Of a DNA stretch of 64,000 bases, positions 20,076 through 28,384 are shown one piece after another. The stretch's first letter is position 1; each line of letters begins with the position of its first letter. The stretch spans positions 62,001 through 126,000 of the forward strand of contig SVNX01000001.1 of assembly GCA_015066665.1 (NCBI GenBank). Reading direction: 5' to 3'. The position numbers and the translations under genes are program-made. The DNA is from Ruminococcus sp. (GTDB lineage Bacteria; Bacillota; Clostridia; Oscillospirales; Ruminococcaceae). Below the pieces are notes generated by a model. It was not told the origin of the DNA and made no database searches. It worked only from the letters and a program-made list of their open reading frames with translations.

Positions 20076-20106
20076 AAAAAAGTTGTACGTTTGTGTACAA
20101 CTTTTT
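20076..20106. promoter_or_regulatory. Perfect dyad upstream of the phage-like cassette (operator or attenuator)
   Basis: aaaaagttgtac-gtttgt-gtacaacttttt, lying over a weak TTGAAA-N17-TACAAC promoter-like sequence. Confidence 0.5.
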
Positions 20107-20141
20107 CTGTTTTTTCACCCCCTACTGAAAGGAGGTTCCTG

Positions 20142-20444
20142 ATGAGAAAGAAGAAAGATACGGAGCTTGCGCTGGAGGGACTGCGGAAACTGGCCTTCGG
20201 GTCGGTCAATGATGCGGTCACGCTTGTGTTCGCTGAAGAAGTGCCCTCCCCTGCCATGCTCGCGAAGATGGATCTCTTTAATGTTTCGGCCATCAGTACG
20301 CTCAAAGGCGGGGTGGAGGTGCGCTTCTATGACAGGCAGAAGGCTCTTGAACGTCTCTATGAGTACGGTCATGCCGGCCAGAACGGAGCGGCGGCGGAAA
20401 GCCTGCTGGCGGCACTGACGGGAGCGGATGAGGATGCGGTTTGA
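20142..20444 (+). CDS. Phage terminase small-subunit-like protein
   Basis: Small protein (KLAFGSVNDAVTLVF...LFNVSAISTLKGGVEVRFYDRQKALERL) immediately before terL and overlapping it; aaaggagg RBS. Confidence 0.7.
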   Translation: MRKKKDTELALEGLRKLAFGSVNDAVTLVFAEEVPSPAMLAKMDLFNVSAISTLKGGVEVRFYDRQKALERLYEYGHAGQNGAAAESLLAALTGADEDAV

Positions 20445-21702
20445 TCGGTTCTCCCAAAAACAGCTGCTTGCCATGCGCTGGTGGGCACTTGATGACTACC
20501 GTAACTGTGATGCGCTGATCTGTGATGGCGCTGTCCGCAGCGGCAAGACGCTTTCCATGTCGCTGGGATTTGTCTGCTGGGCAATGGCCTGCTTTGACGG
20601 CAGGAGCTTTGCCATCTGCGGCAAGACCATCACATCGCTGGAACGCAATCTCGTACGGCCGCTTCTGCAGGTGCTTGAGGATACGGGCTTTTCCTGCGTG
20701 TTCAGTGCGAGCCGTCACTATGTGGATGTCAAGGCACTGGGGCATACGGGGCGGTTCTATCTTTTCGGCGGCAAGGATGAGGGCTCGGCGGCACTGATTC
20801 AGGGGATGACGCTGTGCGGCGTGCTCTTTGATGAGACGGCACTCATGCCGCGTTCGTTTGTGGAACAGGCATTGGCACGCTGTTCGGTGGCGGGTGCGAA
20901 GCTCTGGTTCAACTGCAACCCATCCCATCCGTACCACTGGTTCTATCGTGAATGGATTTTACAGGCACAGGAAAAGCGTGTGCTCTATCTGCATTTCACG
21001 ATGGATGACAATCCCTCCCTTTCGGAATCGGTGAAGGAACGCTATCGCCGCATGTATGCGGGGGTGTTCTATGACCGTTTTGTACTGGGCAAATGGACGG
21101 CATCCGAGGGGCTGGTTTATCCGATGTTCCGCAAGGGCTGCCATGTTGTGAAGCGTGTGCCGGAATGCAGACGCTATGTGATCTCGTGCGACTATGGCAC
21201 TGTGAACCCGACTTCAATGGGGTTATGGGGCGAATGCGGCGGCACCTGGTATCGTCTGCGGGAGTATTATTACGATGCAAGGCGGGAGGGGCTGTCACGC
21301 ACGGATGAGGAGCATTATCGGGGACTGGAGACGCTTGCGGGGGATCTGAAGATCGACTGTGTGGTTGTGGATCCTTCGGCGGCGAGTTTTATTGCGTGCA
21401 TTGCATCGCACAAGAAATTCCGTGTGCAGAAGGCAAAGAATGATGTGCTCATGGGCATCCGGCAGGTCAGCGATGCGCTGCAGAAGAATCTTCTGCGGAT
21501 TCATGAGGGCTGCGAGGACATCCTGCGGGAATTCACGCAGTACTGCTGGAATGAGAGTGCGGTCGGGGATGCACCGAAGAAGGAGCATGACCATGCGATG
21601 GATGACATGCGGTATTTTGTGAGCACGGTGCTCTGCGGGAAGCAGGGGGATGCATTTGCTGTGCTGTCGGTGACGAGGCAGAGCGGCGGGCATCCGGCAT
21701 AG
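20434..21702 (+). CDS. Phage terminase large subunit, PBSX-type
   Basis: Walker A-like CDGAVRSGKT; LFDETALMP; CNPSHPYHWFYREWI; DYGTVNPTSMGLW; VVDPSAASF nuclease-like region. Confidence 0.9.
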   Translation: MRFDRFSQKQLLAMRWWALDDYRNCDALICDGAVRSGKTLSMSLGFVCWAMACFDGRSFAICGKTITSLERNLVRPLLQVLEDTGFSCVFSASRHYVDVKALGHTGRFYLFGGKDEGSAALIQGMTLCGVLFDETALMPRSFVEQALARCSVAGAKLWFNCNPSHPYHWFYREWILQAQEKRVLYLHFTMDDNPSLSESVKERYRRMYAGVFYDRFVLGKWTASEGLVYPMFRKGCHVVKRVPECRRYVISCDYGTVNPTSMGLWGECGGTWYRLREYYYDARREGLSRTDEEHYRGLETLAGDLKIDCVVVDPSAASFIACIASHKKFRVQKAKNDVLMGIRQVSDALQKNLLRIHEGCEDILREFTQYCWNESAVGDAPKKEHDHAMDDMRYFVSTVLCGKQGDAFAVLSVTRQSGGHPA

Positions 21703-21719
21703 AAAAAAGAGGTGATCAT

Positions 21720-22859
21720 TTGCGAATCGGAAGAAAAAAGACGGAAACACCGCCTGCGGTCGTGCAGACGGCGGCACAGGGGCGGCTTGCGGTCTCGGAT
21801 TATCCGGTGCAGCTCTATGCGTATGAGCTGTTTGAAAAAGTACGCCGCACAGTGCCGCTTGTGGATGCGGCCATCTCCAAGCTTGTGCGGCTGATCGGTT
21901 CGTTCCATGTGGAATGCACCGATCCGCATATGCAGGTGCAGCTGGACCGTTTTCTGCGTGAAGTGCCGGTGGGACTGACGGGACAGTCAGTGTACAGCTT
22001 TGTGGACAGCTATTTTGACAGTCTGCTGGTTTACGGCAATGCAGTGGGTGAAATTGTCCTCGATACGAAGGGCACCTATGTAGCCGGATTATGGAATGGC
22101 AGGGTGACGGATGTGGCGGTGAGAGCGGGGGCTTCTCCGCTGGAACGGCAGTATGTGCTGCGAAAAGGGGATACGGAGCAGCTGCTTCCCCATCCGGAAC
22201 GCATTCTGTTTACGGCACTGAGACCGCCGGACGGCGGGGTCTATGGTGTTTCACTGCTGCAGGGGCTGCCGGTGTTTGCGGGGATTCTGCTGCGTATTTA
22301 TGAATGCATGGGGCAGAATTTTGACCGTGCGGGGAACATTCGTTATGCGGTGACCTATCGGCCGTCGGCGGATCCGGCGGACATGGCCTATGCGGGTGAG
22401 CGTGCCAAAAGCATTGCGAAGGAATGGAGCGAGGGCATGCAGGCGGCGAGTCATGGAGAAATCAGGGATTTTGTTTCGGTGGGTGATGTGGACATCCGTG
22501 TGATCGGGGCGGAGGCACAGATGCCGGAGACGGAGATTCCGGTGCGGCAGCTGCTGGAACAGCTGCTCTCGAAGCTCTCGGTGCCGCCGTTCCTGCTGGG
22601 CCTGAGCTGGTCGAGCACGGAACGCATGTCGGCGCAGCAGGCGGATATTCTGACCTCGGAGCTGGATTACTACAGGCGGCTTCTGGAGCCGGTGATCTGC
22701 CGCATTGCGGGGATGTATCTGCAGCTTTGCGGCAGTACGGCAGCGGTCAGGGTGCACTGGGATCCGATCAATCTGCAGGACGAAGTGGAGCTGGCACAGG
22801 CACGGCTGCACAATGCACAGGCTGCGGAGATTGAAGCGGGGCTTGCCCCCACCCCCTGA
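21720..22859 (+). CDS. Phage portal protein (TTG start)
   Basis: YPVQLYAYELFEKVRRTVPLVDAAISKLVRLIGSF...SSTERMSAQQADILTSELDYYRRLLEPVICRIAGMYL, directly after terL. Confidence 0.8.
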   Translation: MRIGRKKTETPPAVVQTAAQGRLAVSDYPVQLYAYELFEKVRRTVPLVDAAISKLVRLIGSFHVECTDPHMQVQLDRFLREVPVGLTGQSVYSFVDSYFDSLLVYGNAVGEIVLDTKGTYVAGLWNGRVTDVAVRAGASPLERQYVLRKGDTEQLLPHPERILFTALRPPDGGVYGVSLLQGLPVFAGILLRIYECMGQNFDRAGNIRYAVTYRPSADPADMAYAGERAKSIAKEWSEGMQAASHGEIRDFVSVGDVDIRVIGAEAQMPETEIPVRQLLEQLLSKLSVPPFLLGLSWSSTERMSAQQADILTSELDYYRRLLEPVICRIAGMYLQLCGSTAAVRVHWDPINLQDEVELAQARLHNAQAAEIEAGLAPTP

Positions 22860-22990
22860 CCCCCTCCCCTCGGGGAGGGGGAAAAAGAGGGGGGGCTTTG
22901 CCCCCCTCCCCCGACTGGGGGCAACGCTTCGCTCGCCCCCAGACCCCGGAGGGGGCCTGAAGGGCGGAATCCTGCCTCGGTTCGGGGCAG
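22843..22990 (+). repeat. GC-rich module overlapping the portal 3' end
   Basis: ttgcccccaccccctgaccccctccc..., shared with 16536 and 19556; supplies the portal stop codon. Confidence 0.88.
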
Positions 22991-23054
22991 CCCCCCGTAC
23001 GCAATTGCATCGGATCAAAGAGGAAAGTTTCAACACAAACAAGGAGGAAATCAG

Positions 23055-24023
23055 ATGTATAATGATGTAAAACTGGAAAAGGGTATGTATCATCTCGCCG
23101 GCAAGAGCTTTATGCAGGCTCTGGAAGAAGCCGATCCGGCGGCACAGTATGCCGGTACGCCTCTGGCTCGTCTCGATGCCTATGAGCGTCAGCTCAAGCG
23201 TTTCGACATCCGTGTCAGCGGCCCGTGCTGCGATCGTGTGGAAAAGTTCTTCACCAGCACCGAAAGTGCCGTGCTTTTCCCCGAATTCGTCAGACGTGCT
23301 GTGATGCAGGGCATGGAAGAGGCTGTGCTGTCCGATATGGTCGCTGTGGTGTCCCGCAGTGAATCCAATCGTTATCAGGGCTGCAGCCTGACCGATGAGG
23401 CCGATTACACGACCACTGAGGCAGGTAAGGCCATGCCGGCTTCTGGCATTATGGAGAGTGCGGAGGTCGTCAACCTCTCCAAGTATGGCCGTCTGATCAA
23501 TGCATCCTATGAGGCTGTGCGTCAGCAGAGACTCGATGTGTTTGCCCTCATGCTGCGCAGAATCGGCAAGAAGCTTGCGGACAGCGTGGTTTCTGAGGCA
23601 GTTTCCGTGCTGAAGACGGCATCCGCATCCGATGCACTCACTGTGGCCGGCAATACGCTTGCCTACAGTGATCTGGCGGCACTGTATGGCCGATTTGATT
23701 CCTGCAGCATGACGGCTGTGCTGGCCTCTCCTGCGGTAATGGCGGAGATTCTGGTCATGAATCAGATGCTGGAGGCTTCTTCTGAGGATGCAGCGCAGAT
23801 TCGTCTGCCCTTCGGTGCGAAGCTCATCAAGTGTCCGCAGCTGGATGACGGTACCATTCTGGGTATGGATACGGCTTTTGCACTTGAGCAGATTCAGAGC
23901 TCCGATGTCGTTCTGGAGACGGATAAGCTGATTGACCGTCAGCTCGACTGCATTGCGGTGTCTGTGAATGTGGGCTTCCGCACGCTGATTGCGGATGCGG
24001 TGCAGATGCTGAAGCTGGCGTAA
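23055..24023 (+). CDS. Phage major capsid-like protein
   Basis: Position after portal; 322 aa with capsid-like layout (VVNLSKYGRLINASYEAVRQQRLDVFALMLRRIGKKLADSVVSEAVSVL...IKCPQLDDGTILGMDTAFALEQI). Confidence 0.75.
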   Translation: MYNDVKLEKGMYHLAGKSFMQALEEADPAAQYAGTPLARLDAYERQLKRFDIRVSGPCCDRVEKFFTSTESAVLFPEFVRRAVMQGMEEAVLSDMVAVVSRSESNRYQGCSLTDEADYTTTEAGKAMPASGIMESAEVVNLSKYGRLINASYEAVRQQRLDVFALMLRRIGKKLADSVVSEAVSVLKTASASDALTVAGNTLAYSDLAALYGRFDSCSMTAVLASPAVMAEILVMNQMLEASSEDAAQIRLPFGAKLIKCPQLDDGTILGMDTAFALEQIQSSDVVLETDKLIDRQLDCIAVSVNVGFRTLIADAVQMLKLA

Positions 24024-24039
24024 GGTGAGGGGGAGCGGA

Positions 24040-24950
24040 TCCCCCACCCCCTGCCCCCTCCCCCAGGGGAGGGGGATGAGAGCGGGGTGTTGCACACCCC
24101 GCCCCCGCCCAAAGGCTGCACCTTTGGAATCCGGAGGCATGATTCCCCACATCAAGAGGGGGATGAGAGTGGGTGCTGCACACCCGCCCCCGCCCAAAGG
24201 CTTTGCCTTTGGAATCCGGAGGCATGCTCCCCCACATCAAGAGGGGGATGAGAGCGGGTGCTGCACACCCCGCCCCCGCCCAAAGGCTGCGCCTTTGGAA
24301 TCCTGATTCCCCACATCAAGAGGGGGATGAGAGCGGGTGCTGCACACCCCGCCCCCGCCCAAAGGCTGCGCCTTTGGAATCCGGAGGCATGCTCCCCAAC
24401 ACCAAGAGGGGGATGAGAGCGGGTGCGGCACACCCCGCCCCCGCCCAAAGGCTGCGCCTTTGGAATCCGGAGGCATGCTCCCCCACACCAAGAGGGGGAT
24501 GAGAGCGGGGTGTTGCACACCCCGCCCCCGCCCAAAGGCTTAGCCTTTGGAATCCGGAGGCATGCTCTCCCACATCAAGAGGGGGGTGAGAGCGGGTGCT
24601 GCACACCCCGCCCCCGCCCAAAGGCTTAGCCTTTGGAATCCGGAGGCATGATTCCCCACACCAAGAGGGGGATGAGAGCGGGTGCGGCACACCCCGCCCA
24701 AAGGCTGCGCCTTTGGAATCCGGAGGCATGCTCCCCCACACCAAGAGGGGGATGAGAGCGGGTGCTGCACACCCCGCCCCCGTCCAAAGGCTGCGCCTTT
24801 GGAATCCGGAGGTATGCTCCCCCACATCAAGAGGGGGATGAGAGCGGGGTGCTGCACACCCCGCCCTCGCCCAAAGGCTGCGCCTTTGGAATCCGGAGGC
24901 ATGATTCCCCACACCAAGAGGGGGATGAGAGTGGGTGCGGCGCAGTCCCC
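24040..24950 (+). repeat. ~11-unit array of an ~86-bp GC-rich tandem repeat between capsid and protease genes
   Basis: 'gatgagag' anchors at 24075, 24162, 24247, 24326, 24412, 24498, 24585 (ggtgag), 24671, 24751, 24837 and 24924; spacing 79-87 bp. Confidence 0.97.
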
Positions 24951-24981
24951 GATAACAAAACGATTGACAAGGAGGCCATCC

Positions 24982-25821
24982 ATGAAAGAAAAGCTTGAAA
25001 AGCTCAACCGTTTTACCCGCAGGGAGCATACGGAGGAGGAGGTCTATCTCTTCAGCGTGATTCTCTGCGACAATGATATTGACCGTGATACCGAGCGTTT
25101 TTCCGAAGAGGCACTCGCTGAACTCCAGAAGCGTTTCATCGGCAAGACCGGTATCTTTGACCATAATCCCACGTCCTGCGGACAGACCGCACGCATCTAT
25201 GACACGGAGATTGTCCGTGAACCCGGCAGAATGACTGTCGACGGCCGTCCCTATACCGCCCTTAAGGCGTATGCGTATATGATCCGTACCGATGCCAATG
25301 CCGATCTCATCCGTGAGATTGAGGGCGGCATCAAGAAGGAAGTCAGCGTTTCCTGTGCGGCGGCCAGGCAGCTTTGCTCTGTCTGCGGTGCGGACAGACG
25401 TCAGACAGCATGCAGCCATGTGCCGGGACAGACGTACGGTGACAAGACCTGCCATGTGATTCTTGACGAGATTCAGGATGTCTATGAATGGAGCTTTGTG
25501 GCCGTGCCGGCACAGGTGCAGGCAGGCGTGACGAAATTTTATCAGGGGGAGAACACCATGCATTCAGATAAAACCGATCAGACGCAGGCAGCACTGCTTG
25601 CGGAAGTGGAAAAACAGATGCGTGCCGAGGTCATGCAGCTGTGTGCCAGAGAAAAGAGCGGTGCGGTGTCCAAGGCACTGCAGATGGCTTCGGAGAAGCT
25701 CGGGCTGCAGGAGCTGATGACATTTAAGCAGGCACTGCTTGCGGAGCAGACCGGCAGAGCGCAGGTGCAGCTTCTGGGTGAGACCGAGGATGCACAGCTC
25801 GACGGCTACTGCTATCGCTGA
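24982..25821 (+). CDS. HK97-type prohead protease-like protein
   Basis: KTGIFDHNPTSCGQTARIYDTEIV; GGIKKEVSVSC; CSVCG...CSH...C; YEWSFVAVPAQ. Confidence 0.8.
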   Translation: MKEKLEKLNRFTRREHTEEEVYLFSVILCDNDIDRDTERFSEEALAELQKRFIGKTGIFDHNPTSCGQTARIYDTEIVREPGRMTVDGRPYTALKAYAYMIRTDANADLIREIEGGIKKEVSVSCAAARQLCSVCGADRRQTACSHVPGQTYGDKTCHVILDEIQDVYEWSFVAVPAQVQAGVTKFYQGENTMHSDKTDQTQAALLAEVEKQMRAEVMQLCAREKSGAVSKALQMASEKLGLQELMTFKQALLAEQTGRAQVQLLGETEDAQLDGYCYR

Positions 25822-25847
25822 CGCATCAATAAAACGGGAGGGATACC

Positions 25848-26207
25848 ATGAATTTACAGATGATTGCTTCATTGTTCACACTGTTTTCCGGCGAGGAGAA
25901 TCAGGAGAAGTATCTCCCCTTGCTGACGGCGGCGGTGCAGGAGGTGCAGTCGCAGCTTGTCAGCGGGGCGGATGGCAGTGCGGTGCGGCTGTGCTATCTG
26001 GCCGCAGCCATCGCCAATCTCCGCTATACCCAGATCTATGGGGCAAGGGATAAGGCACTGGCAACCTATGCCGGAACCATTGCCTATCAGACAAATGCCG
26101 AGCAGCAGCTGCGCTTTGCCATGCATCTGGTGCAGTGCTATCGTGCCCTGTGCAGGGATCTGCTCAGGGACGGCGAGTTTGTTTTTGTCGGCATCAGGGG
26201 GCATTGA
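25848..26207 (+). CDS. Phage head-tail connector-like protein
   Basis: Small protein in morphogenesis order, YLAAAIANLRYTQIYGARDKALATYAG; family call positional. Confidence 0.5.
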   Translation: MNLQMIASLFTLFSGEENQEKYLPLLTAAVQEVQSQLVSGADGSAVRLCYLAAAIANLRYTQIYGARDKALATYAGTIAYQTNAEQQLRFAMHLVQCYRALCRDLLRDGEFVFVGIRGH

Positions 26208-26208
26208 G

Positions 26209-26616
26209 ATGAAGACGCTTTTTATGCAGGCATATGACGCATTGTCGGCACATCTGCCGGTGTATCCGTCCTTTGATGCGGTGCCGCTGGAGAAGAAACC
26301 GGCGGCGCTCTTTGCTGTGCTCGATCAGGCGGAAACGGTGCTGGACACGCCGGCTGTGACGCCCGAGGGGCGAATGCATCCGGTGGAGACAATGCTGACG
26401 GTGACGCTGCTTTTGCCGGTATACGGCGATTTCCGGCAGGCAGTGGACTGCTTTTATGAAACCGTGGTGCCGGTAATGCTTTCGCTTGACGGGTGCGTGA
26501 CGCACATCCGCACGGATGCGGTCAGGGTGGATCACAAGCTGCGCAGGCTTGTCTTCAGCGGCCGCTTTACACTGAAGGGGCTGTATCTGGTACGCAGTGA
26601 GGAGGCATCGGCATGA
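26209..26616 (+). CDS. Phage tail/connector-like protein
   Basis: Tightly packed collinear ORF (MKTLFMQAYDALSAHLPVYPSFDAVPLEKKP). Confidence 0.5.
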   Translation: MKTLFMQAYDALSAHLPVYPSFDAVPLEKKPAALFAVLDQAETVLDTPAVTPEGRMHPVETMLTVTLLLPVYGDFRQAVDCFYETVVPVMLSLDGCVTHIRTDAVRVDHKLRRLVFSGRFTLKGLYLVRSEEASA

Positions 26617-27005
26617 ATCAGACATTTTTTGATCCGAACAGACGCTATCCTGTGACGCTCGGGCCGCATACGATCTATTTGCAGACCTGTCGGATGACGG
26701 GGCTGTGCACGGTGCAGGAACAGGCGGCGGCCAATGGGCTGAGTGCGGTGACGGGCATCACCCCGAAGGGACTGCGTCTGGAGCTGCGTGGATTTCTGCC
26801 GCCGTCGCTGTCCTATGAAGAGGCAGCGGTGCTGCTGGCATCATATCTGCGTGAGGGCACGGAGCAGGCGCTTCAGTTCGGCACGCTATGCTGTAATGCG
26901 GCAAGGCTCTGGGGCTACACGCTCAGCGATGAAAAGCAGCCGGTGCAGCTTGTACTGCGGTTCTATGTGCCTACTCTTCCGGAACGAATGGAGGATGTCA
27001 CATGA
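26613..27005 (+). CDS. Phage-cassette hypothetical protein
   Basis: Overlaps neighbouring starts and stops by 4 bp, indicating translational coupling. Confidence 0.55.
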   Translation: MNQTFFDPNRRYPVTLGPHTIYLQTCRMTGLCTVQEQAAANGLSAVTGITPKGLRLELRGFLPPSLSYEEAAVLLASYLREGTEQALQFGTLCCNAARLWGYTLSDEKQPVQLVLRFYVPTLPERMEDVT

Positions 27006-27934
27006 GTGCGGACTTTATGCTGCGTCTGTATGACGGCGACCGGTTTGTGGATGAACAGCCCTGTCTGCAGGTGATGCTTGAGCGTGAGGCCTACACGCCC
27101 TATGAAAAGATGTCGGGTGTGTTTTTATCATCCGGCAGGGATTACGGCAATGTGAATGCGGTGGCTCTCTATCATCACAATGTGCGGATCTATTACGGCA
27201 TGGCCGATCAGATCCGGCAGTACACGGTGAAGGGACGCACATTTGTGCGTGCGGCTTCGAAGAGCTTTACTTCGGTGCTGGCGCAGAATGAGATTGTGCC
27301 GGGGCTGCATTTTGATGTGACGATGGAGACGCTGATGACGTCGTTCTATCAGTTCCCGTATGTGCAGTATGAAAATTATGCAGGTACGGGGTATATTTAT
27401 GTGAAGGACGGCAGCAGCATCTGGGACAGCATTGTGACCTTCGGGTATAAGCTCTCGGGCAATTACCCGTATATCTATGGAAACACGGTGCGTCTGACGC
27501 CGCATGCCTCGCCGAAAACGACGGTTCTGACGGATGGCATTGTCACGGAATGGGGCGAGGAACGGGATACCACAAGGCTTGTGAGTATGTATCATATGGC
27601 TGATATTCAGGGAAATTATGATGCTTACAGCCTTGCAAATCCGGAGGCTGCGAAGGCGGAGATCGTCCGTCACAAGCAGATTGCAATGGAACAGCAGTTT
27701 TTGTACGATCCGCAGCAGGCACTGGTCTTCCGGAATAAATTCTCCTGCCGAGGGGAATATGCACGATATGCAGAATATGCAGGATTTCACAATGAATGCA
27801 TTCATGATCGTGTATCGTGGGGAACATTTCTGCCGGAAGCGGAGATCGGCCGTGTACGAATGACGTACAGCGGCGGAAGGCTGCGCACACGGCTCTGGGC
27901 ATATGACGACGGCTTTTATCATATTGCTGTGTGA
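27002..27934 (+). CDS. Phage tail hub / late-control-D-like protein
   Basis: TVKGRTFVRAASKSFTSVLAQNEIVPG...ETLMTSFYQFPYVQYENYAGTGYIYVKDGSSIWDSIVTFGYKLSGNYPYIYGNTVRLTP. Confidence 0.55.
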   Translation: MSADFMLRLYDGDRFVDEQPCLQVMLEREAYTPYEKMSGVFLSSGRDYGNVNAVALYHHNVRIYYGMADQIRQYTVKGRTFVRAASKSFTSVLAQNEIVPGLHFDVTMETLMTSFYQFPYVQYENYAGTGYIYVKDGSSIWDSIVTFGYKLSGNYPYIYGNTVRLTPHASPKTTVLTDGIVTEWGEERDTTRLVSMYHMADIQGNYDAYSLANPEAAKAEIVRHKQIAMEQQFLYDPQQALVFRNKFSCRGEYARYAEYAGFHNECIHDRVSWGTFLPEAEIGRVRMTYSGGRLRTRLWAYDDGFYHIAV

Positions 27935-28009
27935 CGGACATTTTTCCGTCGTCTGCATATAATGGAACTGGGGAGGAACAGCCGCTCCCCGGGAAGCAGG
28001 TCGAACGTG

Positions 28010-28246
28010 ATGGAAGCACGCACACAGCCGCTCTGCACACTTGCGGAGGGAGCGGAGGCCACGGTATCGGCACTGATGCTGGACGGCATGATCCGCAGGC
28101 GGCTGCAGGACATCGGATTGATTGTGGGAGCACGCATCCGGTGTCTGTACCGCAGTCCTTCCGGAGATCCGGCGGCTTATCTGATCTGCGGGGCAGTGAT
28201 TGCCCTGCGCAGGCAGGATGCTGCCGGTGTGATTGTGGAGAGATGA
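28010..28246 (+). CDS. FeoA-domain small protein
   Basis: LCTLAEGAEATVSALMLDGMIRRRLQDIGLIVGARIRCLYRSPSGDPAAYLICGAVIALRRQDAAGVIV. Confidence 0.8.
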   Translation: MEARTQPLCTLAEGAEATVSALMLDGMIRRRLQDIGLIVGARIRCLYRSPSGDPAAYLICGAVIALRRQDAAGVIVER

Positions 28247-28280
28247 GAAAAAGCACCCCCATGTGGGGGTGCTTTTTATT
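28247..28280. terminator. Rho-independent terminator
   Basis: aaaaagcacccccatgtgggggtgcttttta. Confidence 0.9.
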
Positions 28281-28341
28281 TTTGGGGAAAATCATATGTT
28301 TTTGCGGACGCACTGACTGTTCGGAATTCTCGCCATTGACC

Positions 28342-28372
28342 GAAAAAGCACCCCCGAATGGGGGTGCTTTTC
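28342..28372. terminator. Second near-identical terminator, likely bidirectional
   Basis: aaaaagcacccccgaatgggggtgctttt. Confidence 0.9.
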
Positions 28373-28384
28373 AAATTGCATAGA

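Noticed and set aside
24316-25563. 415-aa minus-strand ORF with HPPLDVGEHASGFQRRSLWAGAG repeats, and plus-strand PRPRPKAAPLESGG ORFs
   Set aside because: Stop-poor GC-rich 86-bp array creates open frames in several frames at once; unit length is not a multiple of 3, so no consistent repeat peptide.
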